A stretch of DNA of 38,837 nt. Source: Cupriavidus sp. UYMMa02A (GTDB lineage: Bacteria; Pseudomonadota; Gammaproteobacteria; Burkholderiales; Burkholderiaceae). The notes below the pieces were generated by a model. That model saw only the letters and a list, made by a program, of their open reading frames with translations. It searched no databases and was not told where the DNA came from. How positions within the stretch are numbered: position 1 is the first letter of the stretch; each line of letters begins with the position of its first letter. Made by a program: the position numbers and the translations under genes. Location: positions 1 to 38,837 of the forward strand of contig LRMT01000290.1 of the NCBI GenBank assembly GCA_001725945.1, read 5' to 3'. Shown here one piece after another: positions 1 through 9,332 of this stretch.

Positions 1-108
1 CGGCGCTGGCGTATGCGCGGGCACGGCGCCTGCCAGCAGCATGCCGGCCGCGCCGGCAAGATGCATGGCGAGCCGGTGCAGGCGTTGGCTGGCGGACGTC
101 GGGCGCAT
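1..108 (-). CDS. exported protein, 5' end only
   Basis: An ATG at 108 on the minus strand opens a frame that runs off the window edge after 36 codons. The visible start has a few arginines (MRPTSASQRLHRLAMHLAG) and then a hydrophobic Ala/Gly/Leu stretch ending in AGAVPAH. This looks like a signal peptide with a cleavage site near residue 31. It lies 11 bp after the stop of the lipoprotein gene, in the same direction, so it probably belongs to the gatC-gatA transcript. The mature protein is outside the window, so no function can be assigned. Confidence 0.5.
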   Translation of the reverse strand, partial: MRPTSASQRLHRLAMHLAGAAGMLLAGAVPAHTPAP

Positions 109-119
109 CGCGGGAGGCC

Positions 120-584
120 TCAGCGGGTTTGCGCGCAGGCGCCAGTGCCGGGCTCGAACATGACCGGCCAGGCCTGTTCGTAGATGCCGGGCGTGCAGCG
201 CTGCTGGCAGTTGGCATGCGCGAGCGTCACGCGCCGCGGGTCCTGCCAGACCATGAGCTTGCAGCCGCTGCCGTCGTTGGCGCGCAGCTCGATATGCGGC
301 TTTTTCTGGACCTGGCGGAAATCGGCCAGGTTGAAGCTGCACGAGCCGCGCTTGCCGACCCATAGCTTCCACGAGAGCTGCTGCACGTTGTTGTCGGACA
401 CGCGCAGTTGGGCGTCTTCACGGAAGCCATCTTCCTCGGTGCGGCGGCAGTCGCCGACGAGATCGATATCGCGGGCGGCGATGGGCGTTGGCTTGCCGAT
501 GATCGGCAACTGGATGCAGCCGGCCACCACCGCGGCCAGTGCCGCGGCGGTAATCAGCCGGAAGCTTCGCGCAAGCCGTTTCAT
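120..584 (-). CDS. small lipoprotein of unknown function
   Basis: The 154-residue product starts with a lysine/arginine n-region, a hydrophobic segment and a lipobox (VVAGC, Cys23), so it should be a lipid-anchored envelope protein. The mature part is soluble with several cysteines (GDCRR, GSCSF, GSGCK, ANCQQRC, GACAQ), which suggests periplasmic disulphides. The ATG overlaps the gatA stop by four bases (ATGA), so translation is probably coupled. The frame is intact. I recognise no named family. Its position inside a tRNA-amidation operon may reflect co-transcription more than shared function. Confidence 0.75.
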   Translation of the reverse strand: MKRLARSFRLITAAALAAVVAGCIQLPIIGKPTPIAARDIDLVGDCRRTEEDGFREDAQLRVSDNNVQQLSWKLWVGKRGSCSFNLADFRQVQKKPHIELRANDGSGCKLMVWQDPRRVTLAHANCQQRCTPGIYEQAWPVMFEPGTGACAQTR

Positions 585-2084
585 GCCTTGCCCGGGCGGC
601 GCAGGTGCCACTCGGTGGCCTGCTGGAACGCGTGCGCGGTCTGCAGCAGGCGCGCTTCGTCGAAGTAGTTGCCGATCAGCTGCAGGCCGACCGGCATATT
701 GCCTGCGCCGAAGCCGCACGGCACGCTCATGCCGGGCAGGCCGGCCAGGCTGGTCGACAGCGTGAAGATATCGGCCAGGTACATCTGCACCGGGTCGGAG
801 GTCTTTTCGCCAAGCTTCCACGCCACCGTCGGCGCGACCGGGCCCATGATCACGTCGCACTGGGCAAACGCGCGCTGGAAGTCGTCGGCGATGATGCGGC
901 GGATCTTCTGCGCCTGCAGGTAGTAGGCGTCGTAGTAGCCATGCGAGAGCACATAGGTGCCGACCATGATGCGGCGCTTGACCTCGGCGCCGAAGCCTTC
1001 GGCACGGCTCTTCTTGTACATGTCGAGCAGGTCGCGGTACTCGGCCGCGCGGTGGCCGTAGCGCACGCCGTCAAAGCGCGACAGGTTCGACGAAGCCTCG
1101 GCCGGGGCGATCACGTAGTACACGGGGATCGACAGTTCGGTCTTGGGCAGCGACACCTCGACCAGCGTGGCGCCGAGCTGCTCGTACTGGCGCAGCGCGG
1201 TGCGCACGGTCTCTTCGACGTCGGGCGACAGGCCCTTGCCGAAGTATTCGCGCGGCAGGCCGATGCGCAGGCCGGCGAGCGGCTGGCTTTCCGAGGCGCC
1301 GGTGCGCGGGCGGCCCAGGTGGCGCGTGAAGTCCTCGTCCACGCCGCCTTGCTCGGGCGGGATGCTGGTCGAGTCCTTCGGGTCGAAGCCGGCCATGGCG
1401 TTGAGCAGCAGCGCGCAGTCCTCGGCGGTGTGGGCCATCGGGCCACCCTGGTCGAGCGACGACGCGAACGCGATCATGCCGTAGCGCGACACACGGCCAT
1501 AGGTCGGCTTGATGCCGGTGATGCCCGAGAACGACGACGGCTGGCGGATCGAGCCGCCGGTGTCGGTGCCGGTCGCGGCAGGCGCCAGGCCCGCGGCCAC
1601 GGCGGCGGCCGAGCCGCCCGACGACCGCCAGGTACGCGGTCGGTACTCCCACGGGTTGCGCACCGCGCCGAAGAACGAGTTTCGTTGGACGAGCCCATCG
1701 CGAACTCGTCCATATTGGTCTTGCCCAGCGTGACCATGCCGGCGGCGGCCATGCGCTCGACCACGGTGGCGTCGAACGGGCTTTCGTAGCCGGCCAGCAT
1801 CCTGGAGCCGGCCGTCGCGCGCCAGCCGCGCGTGACGAACACATCCTTGTGGGCCACCGGCACGCCGGTGAGCAGCGTGGCCTCGCCGCGCGCGCGGCGT
1901 GCGTCGGCTTCGCGCGCTGGGCCAGCGTGCGTTCGGCGTCGACATGGGTGAAGGCGTTCAGCGCGCCGGCCTGCTCGATGCGGGCCAGGTAGGTGCGGGC
2001 GAGTTCCTCGGCGGAAACGGCGCGCGCGGCCAGGGCATCGGCGAGCTGGCGCAGGGAGGTCACGGAATCAGCGGAAAAGGGCAT
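581..2084 (-). CDS. gatA: Asp-tRNA(Asn)/Glu-tRNA(Gln) amidotransferase subunit A
   Basis: GatA is the amidase subunit of GatCAB. It releases ammonia from glutamine for conversion of mischarged Glu-tRNA(Gln) or Asp-tRNA(Asn). Amidase-signature features are visible: the catalytic lysine in VPVAHKDVFVTRG, the serine-rich block SSGGSAAAVAAG, the nucleophile segment TDTGGSIRQPSSFSG, then GIKPTYGRVSRYG and SSLDQGGP. The corrected length is about 501 aa, normal for the family. The frame is broken by about four single-base indels, near 1917 (loss), 1680 (loss), 1648 (gain) and 1626 (loss). Since the gene is normally essential in organisms without GlnRS or AsnRS, these are probably sequence errors. 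It lies 63 bp downstream of gatC. Confidence 0.93.
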
Positions 2085-2147
2085 GACAGTCGGTTGGCAT
2101 CAGGGTGGCGTGCTTGGGTGCGGGCGCAGGAGGGGCAGGGCGCGGAG

Positions 2148-2446
2148 TCACTCGATGACCTTGGGCACCAGGTAGAGGCCATTCTGGGTTGCGGGCGCGG
2201 GCGCTGGTAGTCGTCGCGCCGGTCGCTTTCGGTCACGGCGTCGTCGCGCAGGCGCTGGGCCATGTCGCGCACGGTCGCAAGCGGGTGGGCCAGCGGCTCG
2301 ATGCCGGTGGTATCGATCGCCTGCATCTGCTCGACCAGCGAGAAGAAATTGTTAAGCTGCGCGAGCGTCTGGGTTGCCTCTTCATCGCTGGTTTCGATGC
2401 GGGCCAGATGGGCAATGCGCTTGACGTCGGAAAGGTCGAGGGCCAT
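2148..2446 (-). CDS. gatC: Asp-tRNA(Asn)/Glu-tRNA(Gln) amidotransferase subunit C
   Basis: GatC is the small belt-like subunit that holds GatA and GatB together. The start at 2446 gives MALDLSDVKRIAHLARIE, the typical GatC N-terminus, followed by LNNFFSLVEQMQAIDTTGIE and PLAHPL. A single base (one G of a GG pair) seems missing near 2196. Restoring it gives the expected end NGLYLVPKVIE and a 99-residue protein of normal length. It is the first gene of the minus-strand operon gatC-gatA-lipoprotein and is divergent from mreB, the usual arrangement in this bacterial family. Confidence 0.92.
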
Positions 2447-2606
2447 GGCGTGGTGGATGCGGTCGGGTGCAAAAAGGCGCTGGCAGCACACGCGCCCGAG
2501 GCATGCGGCGGGTGCGGCGCGCGGCCCGGACGGGGTGCCGGACGGGCGTCCCGGTGTCGTCGGAATAGCAGTTGTTTTCAGGCTGTAACCGCCCGAATCA
2601 CCAAGA

Positions 2607-2612
2607 ATTATA
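2607..2612 (-). promoter_or_regulatory. possible -10 box for gatC
   Basis: A perfect TATAAT lies on the minus strand about 160 bp upstream of gatC. No good -35 hexamer is seen 16-18 bp upstream (GTCGGG at 17 bp), so this is only a candidate. Confidence 0.35.
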
Positions 2613-2848
2613 AGGTATCATTGCGTGCTCCCGACCTTTGGCAGCGTCCTCGCCACATGCGCGCAAGCGTGGCCTTTCAGGTGCATGATTCGTTACTTCC
2701 TGACGGGGCCTTCCATCGCCGGGAATTGTGCTTCTGGCTGCACCTGTCGCGTACCCTGGCGGTGGTGCCCGAGGCAGGAAGGTCTGGGTCCCTCTGATTA
2801 GCCCTCAGCCGCGTTGCGAAATTTCCGCGATGTGGCATCGACGTGATC

Positions 2849-2877
2849 TTTTCGCGAACTTTTTCGCGAGGTCTAAT
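2849..2877 (+). promoter_or_regulatory. phased TTTTCGCGA repeats and -10-like box before mreB
   Basis: Two identical 9-mers TTTTCGCGA (2849-2857 and 2861-2869) are spaced 12 bp apart, about one helical turn. The first overlaps the palindrome TTCGCGAA. Immediately after is TCTAAT (2872-2877), one mismatch from a consensus -10 box. The arrangement could be a promoter with a repeated regulator site serving mreB about 200 bp downstream. The -35 match is poor. The rest of the 2447-3074 gap shows no convincing gene. Confidence 0.35.
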
Positions 2878-3074
2878 CAAAGGTTCCCGTAAGAGCGGTG
2901 CGCGACAGCGCATTGCGGCGGTTTGCCGGTGTCGTCCTGGGTCAGGGCGGCCGACGGCGGGCTGTCCGGCTCCGGGAAGCCTGACCTTACCCGCATGAAT
3001 ACATTTTGTGGCCGGCCCGCAGTCGGTGCCGGCCGCTTCGCCTACCCGCGAACCCAACAGAAACAGGATTCCTG

Positions 3075-4118
3075 ATGTTCGGATTTCTCCGCAGCTACTT
3101 TTCCAACGACCTGGCCATCGACCTCGGCACTGCCAACACGCTGATCTATATGCGCGACAAGGGCATCGTCCTGGACGAGCCTTCGGTCGTGGCCATCCGC
3201 CAGGAAGGCGGTCCCAACGCCAAGAAGACCATCCAGGCCGTGGGCAAGGAAGCCAAGCAAATGCTGGGCAAGGTGCCGGGCAATATCGAGGCGATCCGCC
3301 CGATGAAGGACGGCGTGATCGCCGACTTCACCGTCACCGAGCAGATGCTCAAGCAGTTCATCAAAATGGTGCATGACACGAAGCTGCTGCGCCCGAGCCC
3401 GCGCATCATCATCTGCGTGCCGTGCGGCTCGACCCAGGTCGAGCGCCGCGCCATCCGCGAATCGGCTCTGGGCGCCGGTGCCAGCCAGGTCTACCTGATC
3501 GAGGAGCCGATGTCGGCCGCGATCGGCGCCGGCCTGCCGGTGTCGGAACCGTCGGGCTCGATGGTGGTGGACATCGGCGGCGGCACCACCGAGGTCGGCA
3601 TCATCTCGCTGGGCGGCATGGTCTACAAGGGTTCGGTGCGCGTCGGTGGCGACAAGTTCGACGAGGCCATCGTCAACTACATCCGCCGCAATTACGGCAT
3701 GCTGATTGGCGAACAGACCGCCGAGGCCATCAAGAAGGAAATCGGCTCGGCCTTCCCGGGCTCCGAAGTCCGCGAGATGGAAGTCAAGGGCCGCAACCTG
3801 TCCGAAGGCATCCCGCGCGCGTTCACGGTGTCGTCCAATGAAATCCTGGAAGCGCTGACCGATCCGCTCAACCAGATCGTCTCGGCCGTCAAGATCGCGC
3901 TGGAACAGACCCCGCCCGAACTGGGCGCCGACATTGCCGAGCGCGGCATGATGCTGACCGGCGGCGGCGCTCTGCTGCGTGATCTGGACCGCCTGCTGGC
4001 CGAAGAAACCGGCCTGCCGGTGCTGGTCGCCGAAGACCCGCTGACCTGCGTGGTGCGCGGCTCCGGCATGGCGTTGGAACGCATGGACAAGCTGGGCAGC
4101 ATCTTCTCGTACGAGTAA
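3075..4118 (+). CDS. mreB: rod-shape-determining actin homologue MreB
   Basis: MreB is a bacterial actin that forms membrane-bound filaments guiding cell-wall elongation with MreC, MreD, PBP2 and RodA. The intact 347-residue protein has the family's usual length. The actin nucleotide-binding motifs are present: phosphate-1 loop AIDLGTANTLIY (Asp16), phosphate-2 VVDIGGGTTEV (Asp166 to Thr172) and adenosine motif MLTGGGALLRDLD (residues 293-305). The amphipathic N-terminus MFGFLRSYFSN supports this start over one further upstream. An AGGA sequence lies just before the ATG. A strong terminator follows, so mreB can be transcribed apart from mreC onward. Confidence 0.98.
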   Translation: MFGFLRSYFSNDLAIDLGTANTLIYMRDKGIVLDEPSVVAIRQEGGPNAKKTIQAVGKEAKQMLGKVPGNIEAIRPMKDGVIADFTVTEQMLKQFIKMVHDTKLLRPSPRIIICVPCGSTQVERRAIRESALGAGASQVYLIEEPMSAAIGAGLPVSEPSGSMVVDIGGGTTEVGIISLGGMVYKGSVRVGGDKFDEAIVNYIRRNYGMLIGEQTAEAIKKEIGSAFPGSEVREMEVKGRNLSEGIPRAFTVSSNEILEALTDPLNQIVSAVKIALEQTPPELGADIAERGMMLTGGGALLRDLDRLLAEETGLPVLVAEDPLTCVVRGSGMALERMDKLGSIFSYE

Positions 4119-4226
4119 GGCCGCAAGGCTGCACGCCGCGATGCGCCGCCTGCCGGATCTGTCGATCAGGCTGCGGGGCAGCACCGCGCCCGCGGGAGCG
4201 TTCCCGCGGCACCGATTGCCGCTCCG

Positions 4227-4262
4227 ATTGCCGCCCCGATATGCCGGGGCGGCAATGTTTTT
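4227..4262 (+). terminator. intrinsic terminator between mreB and mreC
   Basis: An 11-bp perfect stem (ATTGCCGCCCC, 4227-4237, with GGGGCGGCAAT, 4246-4256) is followed by G and a run of five T. It should end or attenuate mreB transcription and set the ratio of MreB to MreC/MreD. Confidence 0.75.
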
Positions 4263-4310
4263 GCGTCGCCCTTTCTGTCTTCCTTCCCGTCAACGCCCGC
4301 GCCCGGCTAA

Positions 4311-5275
4311 ATGGATTACTCTCCACCGCCGCTTTTCAAGCAAGGTACCTCGGCTGTTGCACGCCTCGTCCTGTACGTGGCCATTGCGCTGGCGCTGCTG
4401 ATCGTCGATGCGCGCTTCAATGCGCTCAGCACCGTGCGGCAGGTGGCCGCCACGGTGCTGATGCCGGTCGAGCGCGTCGTGCTGGTGCCGCGCGATGCGC
4501 TGCGCGCCGTGTTCGACTATGCGCAGTCGTCCGCCACGCTCGCCGGCGAAAACCGCGAACTGCGCCTCAACGCCGTGCAGCAGGCCGACGCCTCGGTGCG
4601 CCAGGCGCAGCTCGAAGCCGAGAACAACCAGTTGCGCAAGCTGCTCGGCCTGCAGCAGCAGTCGGCCACGCCGGTCACGGCGGTGGAAATTCTCTATGAC
4701 GCGCGCGATCCGTACTCGCAGCGCATCGTCATCGATAAGGGCAGCCAGCAGGGGCTGCGCGCCGGCTATCCGGTGATCGACGAGCGCGGCGTGGTGGGCC
4801 AGGTGACGCGCGTATCGCCGTTCCAGTCCGAGGTCACGCTGCTGACCGACAAGGACCAGGCGATTCCCGTGCAGGTGGTGCGCAACGGCCTGCGCAGCGT
4901 GGCCTTCGGCGGCGCGCGCGCCGGCCAGCTCGACCTGCGTTTCATGGCAGCCGCGGCCGATCTGCAGCAGGGCGACCTGCTCGTGACATCGGGGCTCGAC
5001 GGCACCTATCCGCCCGGCCTGCCGGTGGCGAAGATCTCGCATATCGAGCGCAAGGCCGATACCGCGTTCTCGCGCGTCTGGTGCGAGCCGGTCGCGGCGT
5101 GCGCTCGCACCGGCAACTGCTGGTGGTGCGCTACGAATCGGCCATGCCGCCGCGCGAGGCAGTGGAAGACAAGCCTGAGGCGCCCGGCAGGGGCGCCCGT
5201 TCGGCCGCCGCGCGTGCCGCTGCAGCCAGCGCGGCGGCGGCAAAGGCCGCGGCCGCCAAGGAGGCCCAACAGTGA
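4311..5275 (+). CDS. mreC: rod-shape-determining protein MreC
   Basis: MreC is a periplasmic scaffold with one membrane anchor that links MreB and MreD to PBP2. Residues 16-33 form the transmembrane helix. A coiled coil follows, rich in Gln, Glu and Leu (ENRELRLNAVQQAD to ENNQLRKLLGLQQQ). The beta-barrel domain contains GSQQGLRAGYPVIDERGVVG and DLLVTSGLDGTYPPGLPVA. The tail is almost pure Ala/Lys. One G appears missing near 5098 (GCGGGC read as GCGGC). Restoring it gives about 321 aa with the expected GVRSHRQLLVV. No Shine-Dalgarno sequence is evident before the ATG. The stop overlaps the mreD start (GTGA). Confidence 0.93.
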
Positions 5276-5783
5276 CCAATCCCCAGTACCTGCTGCGCCC
5301 GGTGAACCCCGCGTTCATCGCGTTCAGCTTTGTCGTGGCCTTCCTGTTCAACCTGATGCCGTGGGGCACCACCTTGTGGATTCCCGACATGGTGGCGCTG
5401 GTGCTGGTGTTCTGGAATATCCACCAGCGCGCAAGGTCGGCATGGGCGTGGCGTTCGTGCTGGGCCTGCTGATGGACGTGCATGACGCGCGCCTGCTCGG
5501 CGAGCACGCGATGGCCTATACGCTGCTGGCCTACTTCGCCATCACCATTCACCGCCGCGTGCTGTGGTTCACGGTCTATACGCAGGCGCTGCACGTGCTG
5601 CCGCTGCTGTTCGTCGCGCACGCGGTGCCCGTGGTGATCCGCCTGGCCATGGGCGCGCCGCTGCCCGGCTGGCCGCTGCTGCTCGCGCCCGGCATCGAGG
5701 CGCTGCTGTGGCCGATGGCGACGGCGTTGCTGCTCGCTCCCCAGCGCCGCTCGGTCGACGTCGACGAGACGCGCCCGATCTGA
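5272..5783 (+). CDS. mreD: rod-shape-determining protein MreD
   Basis: MreD is a small integral inner-membrane protein of the elongasome. The GTG start (MTNPQYLLRPVNPAFIAF) overlaps the mreC stop by four bases, indicating coupled translation. The sequence is a series of hydrophobic helices, with the family-typical VGMGVAFVLGLLMDVHDARL and LGEHAMAYTLLAYFAI. One C seems missing near 5430; restoring it gives HQPRKVGMG and about 170 aa, normal for MreD. Because the mreC and mreD indels both shift the frame, a misleading long fused frame runs across the two genes. Confidence 0.92.
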
Positions 5784-5814
5784 GCGCGACCCACGCATCC
5801 AACCCGGCAGTTCC

Positions 5815-8130
5815 ATGACCGAAATCCGCAACGTCGAACTGGAAATCGGCCGCTTCCGCCTCCGCGTGGCGGCGGCGGCCCTGTTCACGGTGATCTGCTT
5901 CGGCTTGCTGTTCACGCGCTTCCTGTGGCTGCAGTGGTACAAGCATGACCAGTACTCGGCCAAGGCCGAGGACAACCGTATCTCGGTGGCGCCGATCGAG
6001 CCCAATCGCGGCATCATCATGGACCGCAACGGCATCGTGCTGGCGCGCAACTATTCGGCCTACACGCTCGAAATCACGCCGTCCAAGCTGACCGATACGC
6101 TCGACAACACGATTGAAGCGCTGTCGTCGCTGGTCGATATCCAGCCGCGCGACCGGCGCCGCTTCAAGCGCGTGATGGAAGAGTCGCGCAGCTTCGAAAG
6201 CCTGCCGATCCGCAGCCAGCTCTCGGACGAGGAAGTGGCGCGCTTCTCCGCGCAGCGCTTCCGTTTCCCGGGCGTGGACGTGCGTGCGCGCCTGTTCCGG
6301 CAATATCCGCTCGGCGAGTCGGCCTCGCACGTGATCGGCTATCTCGGGCGCATTTCGCAGCGCGACCAGGAGCGTATCGAGGCCATGGACGAGGCCAATG
6401 ATGCCGAAGGCGCCAAGTACGATCCGCGCAAGGACGCCGACAACTACAAGGGCTCCAACTACATCGGCAAGATCGGCCTGGAGCAGAGCTACGAGACCGA
6501 GCTGCACGGGCTGACCGGCTTCGAGGAAGTAGAGGTCAGCGCGGGCGGGCGGCCGATCCGCACGCTGTCGACCTCGCCGGCCACGCCGGGCAACAACCTG
6601 ATCCTGTCGCTGGACATCCGCCTGCAGCAGCTGGCCGAGGAGCTGTTCGGCGACCGCCGCGGCGCACTGGTGGCGATCGAGCCTTCCACGGGCGACATCC
6701 TGGCCTTCGTCTCCAAGCCGACCTTCGACCCGAACCTGTTCGTCGAAGGCATCGACACCAACACTTGGAACGAGCTCAATGGTTCGCCCGACAAGCCGCT
6801 GCTGAACCGGCCGCTGCGGGGCACCTATCCGCCGGGTTCGACCTACAAGCCGTTCATGGCGCTGGCGGCTCTGACCACGGGCAAGCGCACGGCCGCGTGG
6901 GGCATGCATGATCCGGGTTCGTTCACGCTGGGCAACCACACCTTCCGCGACGACAAGCCGGGCGGCCATGGCTGGGTCGACATGCATAGCTCGATCGTGC
7001 AGTCGTGCGACACGTACTATTACGCGCTCGCGCGCGACATGGGCGTCAACGCCATCCATGACTTCATGAAGCCGCTGGGCTTCGGACAGATCACGGGCAT
7101 CGACATCGAGGGCGAAAGCCGCGGCATCCTGCCGTCGACCGACTGGAAGCGCAAGGCGTACCGCAAGCCCGAGCAGCAGAAGTGGTATGACGGCGAAACG
7201 ATTTCACTCGGCATCGGCCAGGGCTACAACAGCTTCACGATCTTGCAGCTCGCCAACGCGATCTCGATCATCGTCAATAACGGCGCGGCGATGAAGCCTC
7301 ACCTGGTCAAGGCCGTCGAGGACTCGGTCACGCGCAAGCGCTCGCTGACCGTGCCCAAGGAAAGCTACCGGCTGAACCTCAAGCAGGCCGACATCGACGT
7401 GATCAAGCGCGCGATGGTGGCGGTGACGCATTCCGGTACCGCCGCGCGCGCGTTCGCCGGCGCCGCCTACGAGTCGGCCGGCAAGACCGGTACGGCCCAG
7501 ACCTACACGCTCGGCAAGAACGAGAAGTACAACCACCATGCGATCGACGAGCGCAAGCGCGATCACTCGCTCTACACGGCCTTCGCGCCCGCCGACAACC
7601 CGAAGATCGCGCTCGCGCTGATCGTCGAGAACGCGGGCTTCGGCGCCGCGGTGGCAGCGCCGATCGCGCGCAAGGTGATGGACTATTACCTGCTGGGCAA
7701 GTGGCCGTCTGAACTCGAGGCCTCGGCACCGCCGCCGGCCGAGCGTCCGCCGGTCGATACGGCCAGCGTGTTCACCACGGGCCAGACCGCCAGCATTGCC
7801 AGCGCGACGGTCATGTCCGGCGGCGCAAGCACCGTGGCGGCCAGCGCGGTGGGCGCGTCATCGGTGGCCGGCGCATCGTCTGCGGGGGCGGGCGCCTCCA
7901 TGGCCGCGGCGCTGGATCCGGCTGCGATCGCACCGGCCTCGGCCGTCGAGACGCTGGACGAGCGCATGCTGCAGGCGCTCGGCCACAGCAAGCCGAAGCC
8001 CGCGGCGCCGGGACCCGCTTCCGCGCCGGCAGCCGCGAAAGCGCCCGCACCCAAACCACGCGTCAAGCCCGTAGCCGCCACGCCGGCGGCGGGCGCCGAC
8101 GTACCCGCTGAAGGAGACGCGCATGGATAA
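5815..8130 (+). CDS. mrdA: penicillin-binding protein 2, elongation transpeptidase
   Basis: PBP2 cross-links peptidoglycan during elongation and works with RodA. This intact 771-residue protein has a short cytoplasmic N-terminus, one transmembrane helix (about residues 22-42) and a dimerisation domain beginning at PNRGIIMDRNG. The transpeptidase motifs are all present: STYK (Ser342-Lys345), SCD (Ser397-Asp399) and KTG (Lys557-Gly559). It exceeds the usual length by over 100 residues because of a C-terminal tail (from about 645) made almost only of Ala, Pro, Ser, Val and Gly. The stop lies inside the rodA start region (overlap 8 bp), and the rodA ribosome-binding site AAGGAG is in the mrdA 3' end. 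Confidence 0.96.
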   Translation: MTEIRNVELEIGRFRLRVAAAALFTVICFGLLFTRFLWLQWYKHDQYSAKAEDNRISVAPIEPNRGIIMDRNGIVLARNYSAYTLEITPSKLTDTLDNTIEALSSLVDIQPRDRRRFKRVMEESRSFESLPIRSQLSDEEVARFSAQRFRFPGVDVRARLFRQYPLGESASHVIGYLGRISQRDQERIEAMDEANDAEGAKYDPRKDADNYKGSNYIGKIGLEQSYETELHGLTGFEEVEVSAGGRPIRTLSTSPATPGNNLILSLDIRLQQLAEELFGDRRGALVAIEPSTGDILAFVSKPTFDPNLFVEGIDTNTWNELNGSPDKPLLNRPLRGTYPPGSTYKPFMALAALTTGKRTAAWGMHDPGSFTLGNHTFRDDKPGGHGWVDMHSSIVQSCDTYYYALARDMGVNAIHDFMKPLGFGQITGIDIEGESRGILPSTDWKRKAYRKPEQQKWYDGETISLGIGQGYNSFTILQLANAISIIVNNGAAMKPHLVKAVEDSVTRKRSLTVPKESYRLNLKQADIDVIKRAMVAVTHSGTAARAFAGAAYESAGKTGTAQTYTLGKNEKYNHHAIDERKRDHSLYTAFAPADNPKIALALIVENAGFGAAVAAPIARKVMDYYLLGKWPSELEASAPPPAERPPVDTASVFTTGQTASIASATVMSGGASTVAASAVGASSVAGASSAGAGASMAAALDPAAIAPASAVETLDERMLQALGHSKPKPAAPGPASAPAAAKAPAPKPRVKPVAATPAAGADVPAEGDAHG

Positions 8131-9264
8131 CGTCGCGTCCTGTCGCTCATCAAGACGGCGTTCACCGGCTTCGACAAGCCGCTCGCGCTGATCGTGTTCC
8201 TGTTGTTCGCCACCGGTATCGTGGCGCTGTACTCGGCCGCCATCGATATGCCGGGCCGGGTCGAGGACCAGCTTCGCAATATCCTGCTGTCGTACGTGGT
8301 GATGCTGGTGATCGCCTACCTGCCCACGCAGACGCTGATGCGCGTAGCCGTGCCGATCTACACGGTCGGCGTGGCGCTGCTGATCGCGGTGGCCATGTTC
8401 GGCCTGATCCGCAAGGGCGCGCGGCGCTGGCTCAATGTGGGCATGGTGATCCAGCCGTCCGAGATCATGAAGATCTCCATGCCGCTGATGCTCGCGTGGT
8501 ACTTCCAGAAACGCGAAGGCGTGGTCCGCTGGTACGACTTCGTGGTGGCGCTGGTGCTGCTGCTGATCCCGGTCGGGTTGATCGCCAAGCAGCCTGACCT
8601 GGGTACCGCGCTGCTGGTGATGGCCGCGGGCGTCTACGTGATCTACTTCGCCGGCCTGACGTGGCGCATCATCCTGCCGCTGATGGCCGTGCTGGTGGTG
8701 GCGGTTTCGCTGCTGATCACGTTCCAGAACGACATCTGCGCGCCCGGCGTGAACTGGCCGGTCCTGCACGACTACCAGCAGCACCGCGTATGCACGCTGC
8801 TGGACCCGACCACCGATCCGCTGGGCAAGGGCTTCCACACGATCCAGTCGATCATCGCGATCGGTTCGGGCGGGGTGGAGGGCAAGGGCTGGCTCAAGGG
8901 CACCCAGACCCACCTCGAGTTCATTCCCGAAAAGCACACCGACTTCATCTTCGCGGTGTACTCGGAGGAATTCGGCCTGATCGGCAACGCCATCCTGCTG
9001 GTGCTGTATCTGCTGCTGATTTTCCGCGGCCTGTTCATCGCGGCCAACGCGCCGACGCTGTTTTCGCGGCTGCTGGCGGGCTCGATCACGCTGATCTTCT
9101 TCACCTACGCCTTCGTCAACATGGGCATGGTGAGCGGCATTCTGCCCGTGGTGGGCGTGCCGCTGCCGCTGATGAGCTATGGCGGCACGGCGCTGGTGAC
9201 GCTGGGCGCGGGGATCGGCATTTTGATGGCGATTTCCCGACAGAAGCGGCTGATCCAGACGTAA
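8123..9264 (+). CDS. rodA: SEDS peptidoglycan polymerase RodA
   Basis: RodA polymerises lipid II into glycan strands in complex with PBP2. The start at 8123 follows AAGGAG and overlaps mrdA. One C is apparently missing near 8130; restoring it gives MDNRRVLSLIKTAFTGFDK and a 380-residue protein of normal length. About ten membrane helices are visible, with SEDS landmarks KGARRWLNVG, IQPSEIMKISMPL, GKGFHTIQSIIAIGSGG, KHTDFIFAVYSEEFGLIG (containing the conserved catalytic Asp) and PLPLMSYGGTALV. It is the last gene of the mreC-to-rodA run and is followed by a repeat-rich gap. Confidence 0.95.
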
Positions 9265-9332
9265 TACAGAGGGACAGGGCGAGGGGCGAACCCCCGCTGG
9301 TTGCTGACGAGGCTGGAGTTCCAGACGGTTTG

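Noticed and set aside
2677..3057. Minus-strand frame of 126 codons in the gatC-mreB gap
   Set aside because: Arg/Pro-rich, no family resemblance, no ribosome site; the gap looks regulatory.
4311..5783. Apparent mreC-mreD fusion protein
   Set aside because: Produced by two single-base losses (near 5098 and 5430). The middle part reads as non-native Arg-rich sequence, and correct mreC and mreD ends are visible in the other frames.
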